DNA from: Tetrastigma voinierianum
Taxonomy: Eukaryota > Streptophyta > Magnoliopsida > Vitales > Vitaceae
Assembly: GCA_016808115.1 (NCBI GenBank)
Contig: JAEQBH010007372.1
Span: forward strand, 62,001 to 126,000
Length of the DNA: 64,000 nucleotides
Reading direction: 5' to 3'
The translations under genes were made by a program, and so were the position numbers. Shown here piece after piece: positions 1-11,665 of this stretch (positions within the stretch are counted from its first letter, which is position 1; the number at the start of each line of letters is the position of its first letter). The notes beneath the pieces are model-generated. The model was not told the DNA's origin and did not search any database. It saw nothing but the letters and a program-made list of their open reading frames with translations.

Positions 1-165
1 CCTCCTCCTCCCTCCTCCTCCTCCTCCAGCCTCCCTCTCTCTCCTCCTCCCTCTCCCTCTCTCTTCCTCCTCCTCCTCCTCCTCCTCCTCCTCCTCTTCT
101 TCTTTTTCTTTTTCTTTTTTTTTCTTTCTTCTTTTTTCTTTCTTTCTTTTTTTTCTCTTTTTTAA
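1..165. repeat. CT-rich simple sequence
   Basis: Degenerate (CCT)n passes into (CTTT)n and T runs. It touches the left edge of the window, so its full length is unknown. It lies at the far (3') end of the reverse-strand LTR that follows and may be part of it. No coding potential. Confidence 0.9.
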
Positions 166-179
166 GTAAAAAAAACTAC

Positions 180-1628
180 TCCACCTCCTCCTTCTATAAA
201 TACCATGTACTCATCCATAAACTCAAGAAACTTCCAAATATTTAAATGTTGACAAAATTCACATGAAATGATAACTTGCTTTATATGAAAACATATCATT
301 CTATTTATGCATAACCAACCATTCTACTAAATGAGATAGCATTATTAAATAACACATGATTATATGCCAATATAATTTCAAAATATTTAAACATATAAAA
401 CCCACTCACCTGACTACGTACGCCTGCCGGCCTCCTCAGATAGTCTCCGCCATATGCCTCGTAATATAACAATAAACACCACTTAGGCTCCATTAACTAA
501 CCAACAACATCGGGATGCCCAAGGCCTTAGAATAAATTTTTAACTATGAAAACCATTCAAATCGACCCGATGTGTCCACCACACAAGGTGGCCCTATGTA
601 ATCTAATACCAAAATTGGGGCTTTTCACCGAAAGTTACTCTCGAAATTGAACCATCCACACACCATAAAAACATCCACTCCCCACTAACTATCTTCAATT
701 TTGCCAAACTTGACCAATCAAGTACTCAATCCAACCTTCTCAGAATTACCCTTAAATGACCCAAAATGGGAAAAAACTAACCAAACGACATTCAAAATTC
801 ACAACCATATATCAAACAAAGCCCAAGAGGAACACACGCACTTTACCTTGGTCCAAAGGTTTCTCGTGTGGTGGTCTAAAACTCGATCCAACAATACCAA
901 CTTTGTTTTTGTCGTGATCTTCAAACGGTGAGGAATCTGAAAAAGAGACCACTGAATGAGTTCGGGAGAAGCCTTAAAATGGTGGAGGAGGGAGGTCGGC
1001 CCGGAGTGGCCGAAAAATGCGTAAAAATGTGACCCACTGTTGGCGGCCGCCGCCGGCTCTGGCGCCTGACCAAGCGTCTCGGCTACGGTTTGCCGTGAAA
1101 TTTCACGGCCGAGATTGTCTCACCTTGCTCATCCTCCCTGGCCGGCGCGTGTGCAAGGTGGGTGGGCGGAGTCGGCCTAATGTGCCGAAACTCTTGAACT
1201 ACCAAAATGGGTCAAAACGACCTGGGCTCTGTTCAACATTTTGGAGAGTTTTTTTTTCTAAGGTCTTTGGAGCTCAAAACAGTGTCTCGGGGCTAGTTTC
1301 ATTTGGCACGCAAGGCTAGGTTTATATAGGCCTAGGTCGCTTTCTCAGTAAAAACCTAAGACAACTTTTGGACATCGTTAAATGTCGTTGTTTGAACTCT
1401 CGCGGTCATACAACTTTTTATCCGTAGTTTTCCGGGATTAATGCTCAACCCGTCTATGAACTCAGATCGACGGCCCACGAAATGGTGTCTTAGTCAAGCC
1501 AAAATTATTCATCCTTGTAAAAGTCAACTTTGATCCACATACTAAGTGTTGGTCAAACCTGGTCAAACTTAGTCAAACTTGGTCAAACGTGTAAAAAAAA
1601 CTTGTATTATTCGGTACGGGTCATTACA
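180..1628 (-). mobile_element. Tekay/Del-like gypsy LTR, partial
   Basis: Read on the reverse strand, the sequence starts at 1628 with TGTAATGACCCG, the TGTAA-type start common in Tekay/Del chromovirus LTRs. It runs through a CG-rich leader with no long ORF. There is no purine tract just outside 1628, so this is a 5' LTR or a solo LTR. The DNA on the other side (1629 on) is copia integrase, so the LTR was inserted into a copia element; ATAAA (1629-1633) is where a target duplication would lie. The small reverse-strand ORF at 305-493 is LTR sequence, not a recognised gene. The left end is outside the window or lost in the CT-rich tract. Confidence 0.6.
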
Positions 1629-2075
1629 ATAAAGCCCATGAATTTACCTCTATTCTACATCAATTTGGTACTGTTCCTCATTCCTCTTGTCTAAGCACTT
1701 CTCAAGAAATGCAGGTCGTTTTTCAAACCCCGCCATTCTCGACGTTGTTCAGGCTACTACTATCACGCTTCCCTACTCCTTCTCGCCTCAGGGTTACTTC
1801 ATCGCCACATACCCCATCAATCTACAGTCCTTTTCCCATTGTCTGCAATCAAACTCCCATGATATGTTGTTTGGTTCTTCTCCCCTCCTTTCAATTTACT
1901 CTAGAGTCTGGGATGTCCTGCTTTCACTTCCATGACTCAAAAGAAACAAACTTCGCCTCGTTCAGGTTGTTGGCATGGAATTGCAAAAGTTATAGGTGTT
2001 ATGATCCCATTAGAAAACTGCTTCGTGTTTCTCGTCTTTTGGGAACACAAATGTTTTACCCACTACCATGTTCCC
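1629..2075 (+). pseudogene. copia integrase C-terminal fragment
   Basis: From 1634 the frame reads AHEFTSILHQFGTVPHSSC, matching the copia integrase stretch around the third catalytic residue. Later shifted frames give ILDVV, YDMLFGSSP and GYRCYDPIRKLLRVSR, which follow each other in copia polyproteins between the integrase core and the linker to reverse transcriptase. At least four frameshifts are needed to join these pieces. The first two acidic catalytic residues would lie upstream and are absent. Overlapping ORFs of 82-194 aa here are shadows of this broken polyprotein. Confidence 0.75.
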
Positions 2076-2439
2076 TGCTTTCCCTTATTCCCTCATCGAT
2101 CCTCTCCCCACCATTTTCCCGAGGAGTCTCCCACCCTTTGTCTCGAGTCTCCCCATTCTATTACTCGATTTTCCTTCATGCATTTGATGAGCTTCGCACC
2201 GATCATCAGACGTGCTCCACCGAGCATGCCCCAACTCGTGGATCCCCGCTAGTCCTTTTCACTCTCATGCACTTCACAGCTCCCACTCGGTAACTACTCT
2301 TCCTTTCACCTTCATGACTTCTAATAAGCCAAGCGCTCCAACTCGATCTATAAGGCTTCCTCTAACCCTTCTCTCAAAACAAGCGCAGTAGAAGAGTCGA
2401 TATCAGATAAAAACCTGGAACATGACTTGGTCATCTCCC

Positions 2440-3010
2440 ATTCGGTAATCATATCTGGTCAGAAGGTTTATAAGATCACACTGATCTATAGACCGTTATC
2501 GCCACGCCTTGTCGCAAGGGGTCGGCTTTCAGGAATACGGAATCGATTGAGAGGGAGACTTTTGCCTTCGTGGGCTCGATTCTCTTCACAAAGATCCTTA
2601 TACGTTTCACGGCTCGCAAATGGCCACTTTTCAGATGGATGTCAAAAAAAATGCTTCTTCTTAATATAGAACTCAGAGGAATTTGATATGAGCTCTCCAC
2701 TGCTACTTCCTCAACTCTCTGTATGTCCCCCCACGTAGCATTTCATCACTGCTGGCACTTTATGGGCTTAAACAAGCTCTCGAGCATGGCTCTTCTGCAA
2801 AGTCTGGGCTCTACTATCTCTCAAGATGGTTTCTTCGTGCAAATGACATGTTCTTTTCTCAGATCGCCTTTAGTCATGGTATTGCTATTCTCCTCTTCTA
2901 TGCGTCGATGATATGATTATTACAGTGTAATGATATACAGGTATTCAGATCAAAAGCACTTTCTTCACAATTTGAAATTAAGATCTGCCCTCTTAATTAC
3001 TGTCTAGAAG
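2440..3010 (+). pseudogene. copia reverse transcriptase, frameshifted
   Basis: Pieces in several frames match the copia RT: K.T.IYRPLSPRLVARG, then WPLFQMDVK (about 2618-2650) and ALNKLSSMALLQ, and finally LLCVDDMIIT at 2895-2924. The last is the catalytic YVDD box with Tyr changed to Cys (TGC at 2901-2903). The two aspartates are kept. The domain should make cDNA from the element's RNA, but the frame is broken at least five times. It continues the copia element and precedes RNase H. Confidence 0.8.
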
Positions 3011-3500
3011 TTTCTTCTTCTCGCAGATGATTCGCTATCTTACCGTGCCAAGATATCATCCGATTGAGCAAAGATTACTGATAAAGATAGTCAACACGAT
3101 CCCATTAAGTATAATCTGTCGCCCACTCCTCAGATGACAATCACCATCCGATGCTACTCCCTACGCATGTTCTCTGTTAGAAGTCTGACCCATTCCCACC
3201 GTTATCGCCCCGACATTTCCTGCATGCAAGCCTTCATGTAGTCGCCACTATGGTTGTTACCCCCAGATCTCCTCATTATGCCGCTGTTCTCGTGATTCTT
3301 CGATATCGCGGCACACCATATTTGATGGTCTTCATTTTTCTTCCCATTCCTTATTAACTTTTCAAGCATATTTAGATATCGGGTAGGTGATCCCATCATC
3401 ACTGATTCACTACAAGATATTGCTTTCTCGGTACCAGAAGACCCAGAAAATTCCCACTTGGAAAGGGCAAATCGTAATTTTAAAACCAAATTTTTCTGTA
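3011..3500 (+). pseudogene. copia RT end and RNase H N-terminal part
   Basis: Around 3195-3420 the shifted frames read RPDIS, a copy of the ..LRYL.. region, and WVGDPI/TDS, corresponding to the copia run RPDISYA ... YSDADWVGDP ... TGYC. The frame is lost after about 3450 and the sequence changes to Tekay-like LTR by about 3520. The rest of RNase H resumes near 5170. A 108-aa reverse-strand ORF at 3202-3528 is a shadow. Confidence 0.65.
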
Positions 3501-3519
3501 TCTCTTGATAAAGAACGAT

Positions 3520-5165
3520 CTTCACCAAGAATCATCTCACAAATCTAGCTACGCCACGCCGAATTCTCGTAATTTCGGCACAATGAATTTCACGTTTCGG
3601 CTACTGTAGTGTGCTCGTCAGAAACGGGCTCAGAGACATGTGGTGCGACAAAGTCACGATACCACATAAAAATCTCCATGTGACACATGTTGTACGAAAG
3701 TGTAGAGACATACGAAAATGGATCTGAATAGACGTGCCTGTCAAAAAATCTAGAAAATTGACACATCGGGAATTAAATGAAAGCTTAATGATAATAAGAT
3801 CTAATATAAATGTTGTTCATCTTCCCTACCTGAGAGCCAAAACGTGAAGGATGATAAAGAGTGCTTGCCATGTTTGTAGAGAGAAGGTGTGCCTTCTTTC
3901 TAGATTCTACTATCTTGATCGCTTTTGCTCGACTGAGTAAGAAGCAAAGTTGCTCTATCACACGAGGGCTACGCGTGGCACCGATTCGGGTGGAGTCTCG
4001 GCCAACCCAAGAGGTAGTGGATCTTTCCTACTTATGTTAATCTTTACTAAGAGCCATGTAAATGGTTAGGAATGTTCGAGACTTGTTTTATCAGAATTTG
4101 GCCTCAAAGCTTTGAACCGAGTGGAGAAAATTCCTATTTGTGTGGTTGTGAACAGTAACCCGAGGGTTTTACTGTTCATGTGAATAGTGACACGCGAATT
4201 TTTGGCGTGAAAATGTGTTTGGTCGAGTGATTTAAAATGAGTTGCTCGTTTGTTAATTAGCCCATGAGCTAATTTTTGGTAATTGATTGTGGTATAACAT
4301 GTTTTATGTGATTTAATTATGTTAATATATATGCATGTGAATATATTAGCATGAATGTGTTGAATTTGGCATCATGAGTTCATAAAACTGGGTACCCCGA
4401 ATATTAGGAGGAATGCATGACACAAATGAAATAAAATGAAATGTCAGAAAGGAATTTCGACTAAGATTTTCCGAAGAATTTCCTCGAGGACGGCCCGCGA
4501 CGCCTGATGAGGACCAAGGACCGCTTTCGAGTTATCCAGCCACCCGCCCTCATAGTCCACTTTTACCGAACAGTGAGTTTTCGGGGAACAAAAAGCTTTT
4601 GTTTTGAAAATCGATATTTTACCGCATTCTAAGAGAAGGCGAGGGAGCAGAGGACTCGGGATACGGGATTGGTCATGTAGACATTCGAGTAGGTTCATGT
4701 AATCGTCTTCATGTGATCGCTTGCCATGCACATGTGCACTTAGCGGAGTAACCTATGTAGCAAATTATCTATATCGGGCTTTGCTCACCTCGTCGAGGAT
4801 CACCATTTCAGTACAGGAGTTTAGGTTTTGAAGGCGGCACTCACTCGTGAGGTCACTGTTAGAAGAAAGTCGACTATGGCTTCGATATTGTCAAGACAAC
4901 ATGTATTAGAAATTGTATATTTTAATATATGTCAGATTAAGAGTAATGTGTTAACTTTTAACCATGTAAGATAGTTGGTTGATATTTTGTGGGTATTAAT
5001 GCAAAACAAGTGGCCATTATTTTACTCGCATGTGATCCTATGTGGTCATTGTTGATTATCGGGACAAGTTGTATTGCAGAGCTCCCGCACAAAGGAGACT
5101 GGCCTGATTTCATGAGTGAAAATGTCACCACATCCACGAATATTCCGCTGCCAACTGTTGTCAAC
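3520..5165 (+). mobile_element. Tekay/Del-like LTR inserted in copia RNase H
   Basis: About 1.6 kb of non-coding DNA separates the two halves of copia RNase H. Its segment at 3955-4020 aligns by eye with 56690-56815: both have GTTGCTCTA, then a CGAG-GCTACGC-TGG-ACCG run, then CCAA followed by GAGGTAG and a TCCTAC run. The two are therefore the same LTR family in the same orientation. No gag or pol is present, so it is a solo or rearranged LTR. Exact ends and target duplication are not clear. Small ORFs at 4444-4731, 4958-5164 and 4989-5246 are not recognised. Confidence 0.55.
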
Positions 5166-5562
5166 GACCCCGATTTGGGGCGCCAATTCTTCTTATCTCG
5201 GGAAGAAGAAACAAAATGTATCGCTTCGTTTCTAGCACAAGCGTAATATGCAGCACCGGCGCCTACTACAACTCAACTTATTTGCTTTACGTTGGTTACT
5301 AGGACTTTGGTGTTGATTGTTCCACCAGAACTAAACTTCACTGTGATAATCATGCTATTCAAATTTCATAATGATGTCTTCATGAACGTACTAAAACATA
5401 TCAGATTGATTGTCACTATCTATCATCATCCGCTTAGGTGCCACACTCATACTTCGCCTATTTCTCTTAGGATCACAAGTGAATGATATCTTCACCAAAC
5501 CACTTCCTCGGAACTTTTCAGTTAGCTTCCAAACTCGTATGGTTTCTAAAACCACCATGAGT
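5166..5562 (+). pseudogene. copia RNase H C-terminal part
   Basis: Shifted frames correspond to the usual copia order: a SR-KKQ-V-S segment (5195-5235), an AEY-ALA-like stretch, then FHNDVF-N--KHI at 5363-5400, which matches AHNDVFHERTKHIEIDCH. It ends with VNDIFTKPLP at 5480-5512, the conserved C-terminus of copia polyproteins. This confirms that the Tekay-like LTR upstream is an insertion. Stops occur immediately before the purine tract. Confidence 0.8.
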
Positions 5563-5770
5563 TCGAGGGGATGTTAGATTATTATATATTGTTATATTTA
5601 TTTTGTAATTTCCTAGATTATAATTTGTATTTTCCTTAGGATTGTAATTTGTATTTTCCTAGGGTTGTATAGCCTAACTTATATAAGGCCTCCTCTTGTA
5701 CTTATAATTTACAGTTTTTAATATAAAGACTCAAGTCTTTCTTAAGATAGAATTGAATGGGGGGTTCCTA
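5563..5770 (+). repeat. copia polypurine tract and 3' LTR
   Basis: TCGAGGGGA (5563-5571) is the polypurine tract. The LTR starts TGTTAGATTATT at 5572. It holds three near-copies of a TTGTAATTT-TATTTTCCTAG unit (about 5605-5668) and a TATA-like TTATATAAGG at about 5680-5690. The right end lies between about 5745 and 5775. Only about 200 bp long, usual for a short copia LTR. The 5' partner is not in the window. Confidence 0.75.
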
Positions 5771-5778
5771 CTTAGTAT

Positions 5779-7980
5779 TGATGATGCCTTTTTTCAACCG
5801 GACTGGGCTGGAGCGTTTGGGGGTCGTTGGGCCGGAGATTGGGCTGCCGCTGGGCTGGTCTGCAGGCTCCGGATGTGACACCGCTGGTTTGCTGTCTCTG
5901 GATGTGGCACACCTCTGCAAAGACAAGTAAGAAAGAAAGGGTCGGCGGGGGCTTCGCCCGTAGCCGCTCCGATGCTTGCCGCTCTTTCTCCTGAAGATGT
6001 TGACAGACCGCTTAGAGGGCTAATTGCAGCGCCATGTGTCTTCACCATGGGCGACCCCTGTTTTCGCAAAAAGTACATGTTTCATTGATGGTGTGATTAG
6101 GATTCTTTCCCATTGGACGAGATATTTCCTGCCTTTATCAGTATCAGATTCGATAAGGGATATCGAAAGAGCAGTTTATTTAGAATTATCTTTCTTCCTC
6201 ATTGGTGGGATCCGACTTGATCTGCAAGATGAGCTGTTATATCGTGAATTATCTTATTTTCCTTGCTGGTGAGATTTAGTTGAATTTGCAGGATAATATG
6301 TTATTGGGAATTATTTTGTTTCCCTTATCGATGGATTTAGTTTGATTTGCGTAATGCTGGCTTTCTCACTATCCATAACCGTCCTCGGGGTCAGCTGACC
6401 GGTCTCGCTGGCCAAGGCCAAAAGGCCCGAGTGTTTCAACGGGCGCCTCTTCGGGCTCGGGCGAGTGGGCCGCGAGCCCATTTTTTCAAACCAGACAGCG
6501 CCCCCACTGTGTACGGCAGCGTGGACAAGGGTTGTAACGCTTTCTCATGCAATTTCACTGGTCTACTCTGGGCCAAGAATAGTGGCTGTCGCCGCCATAT
6601 GTCTCGCGATAATGACGAATTTCTTCGCTGCGCCATTTCTCCCACTTTCGCCCTTCTCGCTTTCCGCATATCTCTCTCGCTTTTGAGTGCCCCTGATCTT
6701 GAAACTTTTTCTTCACTTTTTAACGAGTTCGACTCATTCCTTCTTAGTTTCCATCCAACTCAGGCGTGAGTCCTTTTCAAGGCCTTCCCCGTATAGCTTT
6801 TCCTTTATTCCCGGGACCTCGCTTCTTTCTCTTGGGTGTCTTTTCTGCGATACGCCGAGGCGTTAGGTCAGCCTTCCTCCGGCTAAGTTTTGTTCTCTCA
6901 CACTGTATATCACCATGGGTCCGGTCGCTTCTTCTTCAGATTGAGGTGACTCTTCTGGCCGTTACCGGCTCGGCAGAACGGGCGGCGCCCACCATTCAAC
7001 GTGGGTCATCTTCGAGATGTCTGTGGCACCCCCTTTCCCTCGGACAAGGTGTAAGGGAGAGTAGACCGCATTAAGTATCCTCGGGGTCGACCTAAACCGT
7101 CGCTCATAATGCTTTGGCTGCGGGGCTTAAGAAGGTCGGGTCCCTCAGATGGGCCACTCGCCTCGCGCACGACCTTTTTAAGGCCCAAGTCCGGTCCCTT
7201 GATGCTTGACCTCCTATGTGGTTTCCGTACCTAAGATGGTATGCTTCTTTAAAGTAGTTTCATAACGGCTCCGCTCTCTACATCCCTTCATAAAAGGGGC
7301 TCTTCGCGACTTCAATGTTCGTCTCTTCAACTTCGCCGAATGGCCGGGTAGGTATTTTGGTTGGTCTATTGGTTTTCTTTAGGACAGCTTAGTGTTCCTA
7401 TAGCTCGCTCTTTTATCTTTAGCGCGAAGGAAACCACAAGAGGGCTTCCTTTATTTTCCGTGCGATCGTTTCTCCGTGATTTTGAATCTTCCCTCCTCTC
7501 ACAGCTTTGGAAGGAACGTTACTTTCACAATAATCGCACTGGGTATGACCCTTCTGACAAGATCTAATACACCTCAAGTGCCCGGCTGCGCGACCCCCGA
7601 GAATCTACTTGAGGTCGCTTGTTTTGGCATAATCTTCTTTATGAGGTCATCGATACCTTCTAATTTTGCATCATTCCACGTGCCCTCGTGCTCAACCCGA
7701 TCTTTAGCCCTCAAGATAACGGGCCATAGCGCAGCGTCACCGCGTCCCCGCCCACGCCGGAAATAGAAATGATCAAGCCTGATATCCCGCCCTTCAAGCC
7801 GAGGTTAGCCCCCGCTTCACCGCTCAGGCTCGCCTTCCGTCGCGGCACTCTCCTGGCCTTTCAGCCGCCCACCAAGGCAGCTTCTCGCTCGTAGACTGCC
7901 TAGAAGTCCCGGAGCGTGAAACGGAAAACTTCGGACTCCGTTGAGAAAGACCATCCGACTTGGGGCAAGGTTTCGAAATC
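5779..7980 (-). repeat. Tat-like gypsy 3' LTR
   Basis: This 2.2-kb block is repeated at 40104-42707 in the same orientation, and its first ~700 bp again at 45844-45156 in the opposite orientation. Shared marks include GATGATGCCTTTTTTCAACC at the start, GGATGTGGCACACCTCTGCA, a TCGATAAGGGATATCGAAAG run, the CATAAAAGGGGCTCTT run near 7285, and GGGGCAAGGTTTCGAAAT at the far end. In the 40104 copy the sequence continues directly into a primer-binding site on the reverse strand, so the LTR reads right to left and ends with CA at 5779. The ORFs inside it are non-coding shadows. It abuts the copia 3' LTR; GTATT (5774-5778) is the candidate target duplication. Confidence 0.7.
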
Positions 7981-9059
7981 GGGCCTCTCCTCTTCCCCCC
8001 TTCTACCCCCTCGTCTCGAACATCTGGTACATCGCGCTCCCCGGCCGAGTCCCTAAAGCTCAGCCTGGGCAGCCTCACCAGTCCCAAAGGCACTCCTTCC
8101 GAGGCACTGAGTACGCCATCGCCATGCCCATCACTTAAATCCTCCGCGCAGAAGGCTTCACCTTCTCGAGGTCGGACGAAGGAAGACTATAAATTGGCTG
8201 GGATGGCTAATTACCTCAACGCCGAGCTCGCATGTGCGGCCCCCGCCCATCCTAGCATTTTGACCTCAAGAGGCCCGCTCGCCGCCCCGCTGAGGGAAGG
8301 CTCTATCCCTCCGCGGTCACCGTAAGTTCCCAGCACTTGGCCGTAATGACTTCACCCCGGTCAGGTATCGGGTCTCGTGTCGAGCGTCGATCTCGCGCTG
8401 ACGTGGGCGTGGCTACTCATTCAAGAGTTTAGCCAAAAATCCAATCTAAACGTATGCCGCCAAAGATGCCCTAAGCTATATATGGTGGTGGCTTCCCTCT
8501 TCTGCTGTGACTGGGTCATGGACGGTGCATCGAATGACCGAGAGGCAAGGAAGCTGTCCTCCCCCAGATGAAGCATACCCGCGCTTCAAGACGCGTTCTG
8601 CCAGCAGGAGAGATTGCAGGTCTGGGGCTGAGAGCGCCAAGGTGAGCTTCTGGAGGTCTGGACGAGCCGCGAGTCGTATAAATGACTCGTTGGGGAGGCC
8701 GGACGGGCGCGTCCCGGGCATGAGCTTCGTATGGTTAGGATGATCTTCTTACATCCTGTAAGTGTCGCGGAGTCTAAAGAAGAATACGGCGTTAAAGATG
8801 AATCACGCGAGGCATACACAGCAACACGGGCTCGTCGCAGGCTTCCGAGGAACCCTGGAACGCCGACCGAGGAGGTCGGCCGTGGGAGCTCCACCGCAAC
8901 TCCTACTCCGGGACGGTTATAGGAAGATCGAGGGATCTAGACCCCGCACGGCGCATTCTCACACCGCTCGCATGAGTCGACCACTTCTCGGGCTGCACAC
9001 CGAGTCGAGCGGCCTCGAGCTCGGGAGCAAAACAGCTATGGTTTAAGTTAAGCCGCCCG
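7981..9059 (-). other. Tat-like 3' non-coding region with purine tract
   Basis: The + strand at 7983-8012 is CT-rich (CCTCTCCTCTTCCCCCCTTC), so the reverse strand carries a purine tract directly upstream of the LTR start, as expected for a polypurine tract. The remaining kilobase is GC-rich with many short ORFs on both strands, none recognised. It leads into the ~100-bp tandem repeats and is the 3' untranslated region of the reverse-strand Tat-like element. Confidence 0.45.
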
Positions 9060-10316
9060 AGCTCTCCAAATCGAAATACCGGGCTCGGGCTACCGAGGTC
9101 TTGTGGGTCAATAACCCGAAATGATTTGACTCTAGGTCGCATGACTGGTGGCAAAGTAGTGGAGCTCAGCCAACCGAAAGACAAGCCCTGGCGCGAGGCC
9201 TTGACAAGTTGAATACCGAGCCGATCTCACTCTTAGCCACGGCCCGGTTTGTGAGCAGTCGAGCTCGCCAACCGAGACTGGGCTCCCGGTGTCAGAGGCT
9301 CAGGGCCGACACCGAAGCACCGACTCAGGCTACGGCATGTCCTCGCTGTAGGAGAAGTCGGCTCACAAACCGAGTCGGGCTCTGGCACTACGCCTCAGGG
9401 TCGACAATAAATAACTGGATCGACTTTAGGCCGCATGGCCTGCGTGGGTAAGAGTAAGGAGCTCGTCAAACTGAGCTACCAGGCTCCCGGAGTCTGAAAA
9501 TTTATAAATCAGCCAGCCGAGCTGATCCGACCTTAGGGTCGCATGACCTCGTGCAGAGTAGTCGAGCCTGTCAAACCGAGTCATTGGCTCGGTGCCGAGG
9601 CCTTACGGGCCTAATGGTACCGAGCTGATCCGACCAGGTCACATGGTCCCAGAGGCCGAGCCTCGGTCAAACCGAGCCACCGGGCTCCCAGGCGCCGAGG
9701 GCCTCACGAACAGCCCGCAGCTGGATATGACTTCGGCTGCATGGCCTGCGCAGAGTAGTCGAGCTCGTCAAACTAAGCTACTGGGCTCCGAGCGCTGAGG
9801 CCTTGTGGGCTGAATAGCCTGAGCTGATTTGACTCTTAGGCTGCATGACCTGTGCAGAGTAGTAGAGCTCGTCAAACTGAGTTATTGGGCTTTGGGCGCC
9901 GACCTTATAACGAATAGCCCGAGCTGACTGACCCCCAGTTTCGTACGGTCTCGTGGCAGAGTAGTGAGCTCACAAACAGCTACTGGGCTTCGGCGTCGAG
10001 GCTTTAAGGGCTGAATAGCCCGAGCCGATCCGACTCTTAGGTCGAATAGCTCGGCAGGTAGTGGAGCTCACAAACCGAAGCACTGGCTCCGTGTGTGTCG
10101 AGGCTCTTATGAGCCTAACAGTTTGCCGATATGACTTCTTAGGCTACAGCCGGCTCGTGTATAGTGGAGCTCACAACCGAGCTACCGGGGCTCCGGGCAC
10201 GAGGCTCCATGCTGAATAGCCCGAGCCTGATCTCGACTCTAGGCCGTATGACTGTGTAGCCTAACTCTGGCTGGAACCGGGGAGCTATTGGGTTTTGGCG
10301 CCGAGTCCTAGGGCTT
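9060..10316 (-). repeat. ~100-bp tandem repeat array, part 1
   Basis: A unit containing GAGCTCGTCAAACTGAGCTA, GGCTCCGGGCGCCGAGGC, a GAATAGCCCGAGC run and GACTCTTAGGCCGCATGGCC recurs. The GAGCTC landmark falls at 9459, 9563, 9657, 9759, 9868, 9967, 10063 and 10161, giving spacings of 94-109 bp. Earlier, more diverged units reach back to about 9060. The same array resumes at 33142-33935. Arrays of this kind in the 3' UTR are known in Tat/Ogre-type gypsy elements. The array is cut at 10316 by Athila-like element 1. Confidence 0.8.
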
Positions 10317-11459
10317 TGATGAGTGTCAAAACACTCATATTACACCCGCTTCTGGCCTTCATTTTCAGCTATTTTATATTTAATTCAGTTTTTGTGGTCG
10401 ATACCGATTCGGTGATCGTGATGCAAAAAGCGTGGAGCAAAAGGCAGTCAAGTGGGAAGAATTTTGGAGTGTAAGGAGTGCACGTATGAAGATGTCTCGG
10501 GAACGCATATCGCCCCAACGCCGCGACGCCACAATCCATCGCGGCAAGTCAACAAGCAAGAACGCCGCGACGCTTGTAACGCGACTTCTAGCGAGTAGTT
10601 CTCATCATTTAGTGCCAAAGGTGCATCAGAGGGCTCCGAGATCGGAATCTGGACAAATCGAGGCGCGGAAATCATGCAAGAGTGACACTACATATGGGAG
10701 AAGAGCCCGTGATTTGTATATTCTTCTTTGTTTGGATAAAGAAACTGATGTTTTGTATATATCGCCTTCATTGATATTTTCTTGGTCTATTATGTTCTAG
10801 ATCTATACCTAGGTATTGTTGACCGTCACGCTTGAATGGATTAAAGTTTATTAATTTATATTATTCATTGAGTTATGATTCATTATAATCGCTTTACATC
10901 CTGCAGGATCAACATATGCAATATTTCGCGCATTAGTATGATCATACTAGAGATCCGAGATTCGAGAGATGAGGATACCTAGGGATATGAGGTAGAAAAA
11001 TCTTTAGTTGATTCGTAAATAAAGATATTTCCGATCCCGAAGGTGCGTAATTGATGTTAGAACATTTAAGCATTTAGTACCGAGTCAGTAGAGATACACT
11101 CAATTTACTAGCTTAAATAGGCGACACACACCTCGTAGAGAGGTCTCGTAAATAAGATCACCTTGCCATTAATAAACCATAACCCATTCAATAATATCAC
11201 CTTTAAGAAATAAAGTATGTGGGGAGACATGACCCTAGTCTCCATCACATGCAATTCTTTTCAAATCGCCATTATTTTACTTTCAGATACATTAGTAACT
11301 TTATACACAATACACATCCGTATAATATTTGAAAAGTAAATTTCCGTAGTCAACTCACCTATCCCCGAGTAGGATCGATATCCGCACCACTGCAAGCATC
11401 AGACATTTAAGATTGCACTTGCGCACATAGGCGTATATTTACACACCACGTTTTCACTG
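10317..11459 (+). repeat. Athila-like element 1, 5' LTR
   Basis: Starts TGATGAGTGTCAAAACACTC at 10317 and ends near ACCACGTTTTCAC at about 11459. It matches the LTR at 20506-21562 plus 32956-33141, including GATCTATACCTAGGTATT, TTAGTATGATCATACT and the terminal GCACATAGGCGTA run. CG-rich palindrome relatives (AACGCCGCGACGCC) lie about 200-260 bp from the start. A TTTGTATATTC stretch near 10713 could be the TATA region. The 122-aa ORF at 10432-10800 is within the LTR and not recognised. Confidence 0.8.
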
Positions 11460-11665
11460 CTGCTTTACGCCACAGGATGAAGCTTAGTGATATAGAGAAC
11501 ACACTAGATATTACTTCCGGAAATTTTTGTTTTTATTTCATATTACAAGCGCCGGTAATTCGTCTTGTTGTTTCGTATGATTGCGCTTAGATTTCGTGAG
11601 TACATGCAACGACGAGATCGTCACTCAACATCCGTTCGATCCCGAGCTAAAGAACTTTACACGTA
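11460..11665 (+). other. element 1 primer-binding site and leader
   Basis: CTGCTTTACGCCACAGGATG at 11460-11479 stands where Athila elements have TTTTGGCGCCGTTGCCGGGG. It is heavily diverged, but the equivalent site of element 2 (22747 on) is clearer. The rest is a short leader with no recognisable gene. Confidence 0.45.

Larger units (their letters stand above)
1629..5770 (+). mobile_element. Ty1/copia retrotransposon, 5'-truncated and interrupted
   Basis: Forward-strand copia pieces appear in the right order: integrase tail, reverse transcriptase with a VDD box, RNase H, purine tract and 3' LTR. The 5' LTR, gag, protease and most of integrase are missing because the Tekay-like LTR occupies 1-1628. 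A second Tekay-like LTR (about 3520-5165) splits RNase H. Frameshifts throughout make it non-autonomous as written. A Tat-like element abuts its 3' end at 5779. Confidence 0.8.

Noticed and set aside
7960..8325. 121-codon ORF in GC-rich DNA
   Set aside because: Spans the purine tract and LTR edge of the Tat-like element; no domain recognised.
10432..10800. 122-codon ORF near 10.4 kb
   Set aside because: Lies wholly in the 5' LTR of element 1, and the homologous LTR at 20506 does not keep it open.
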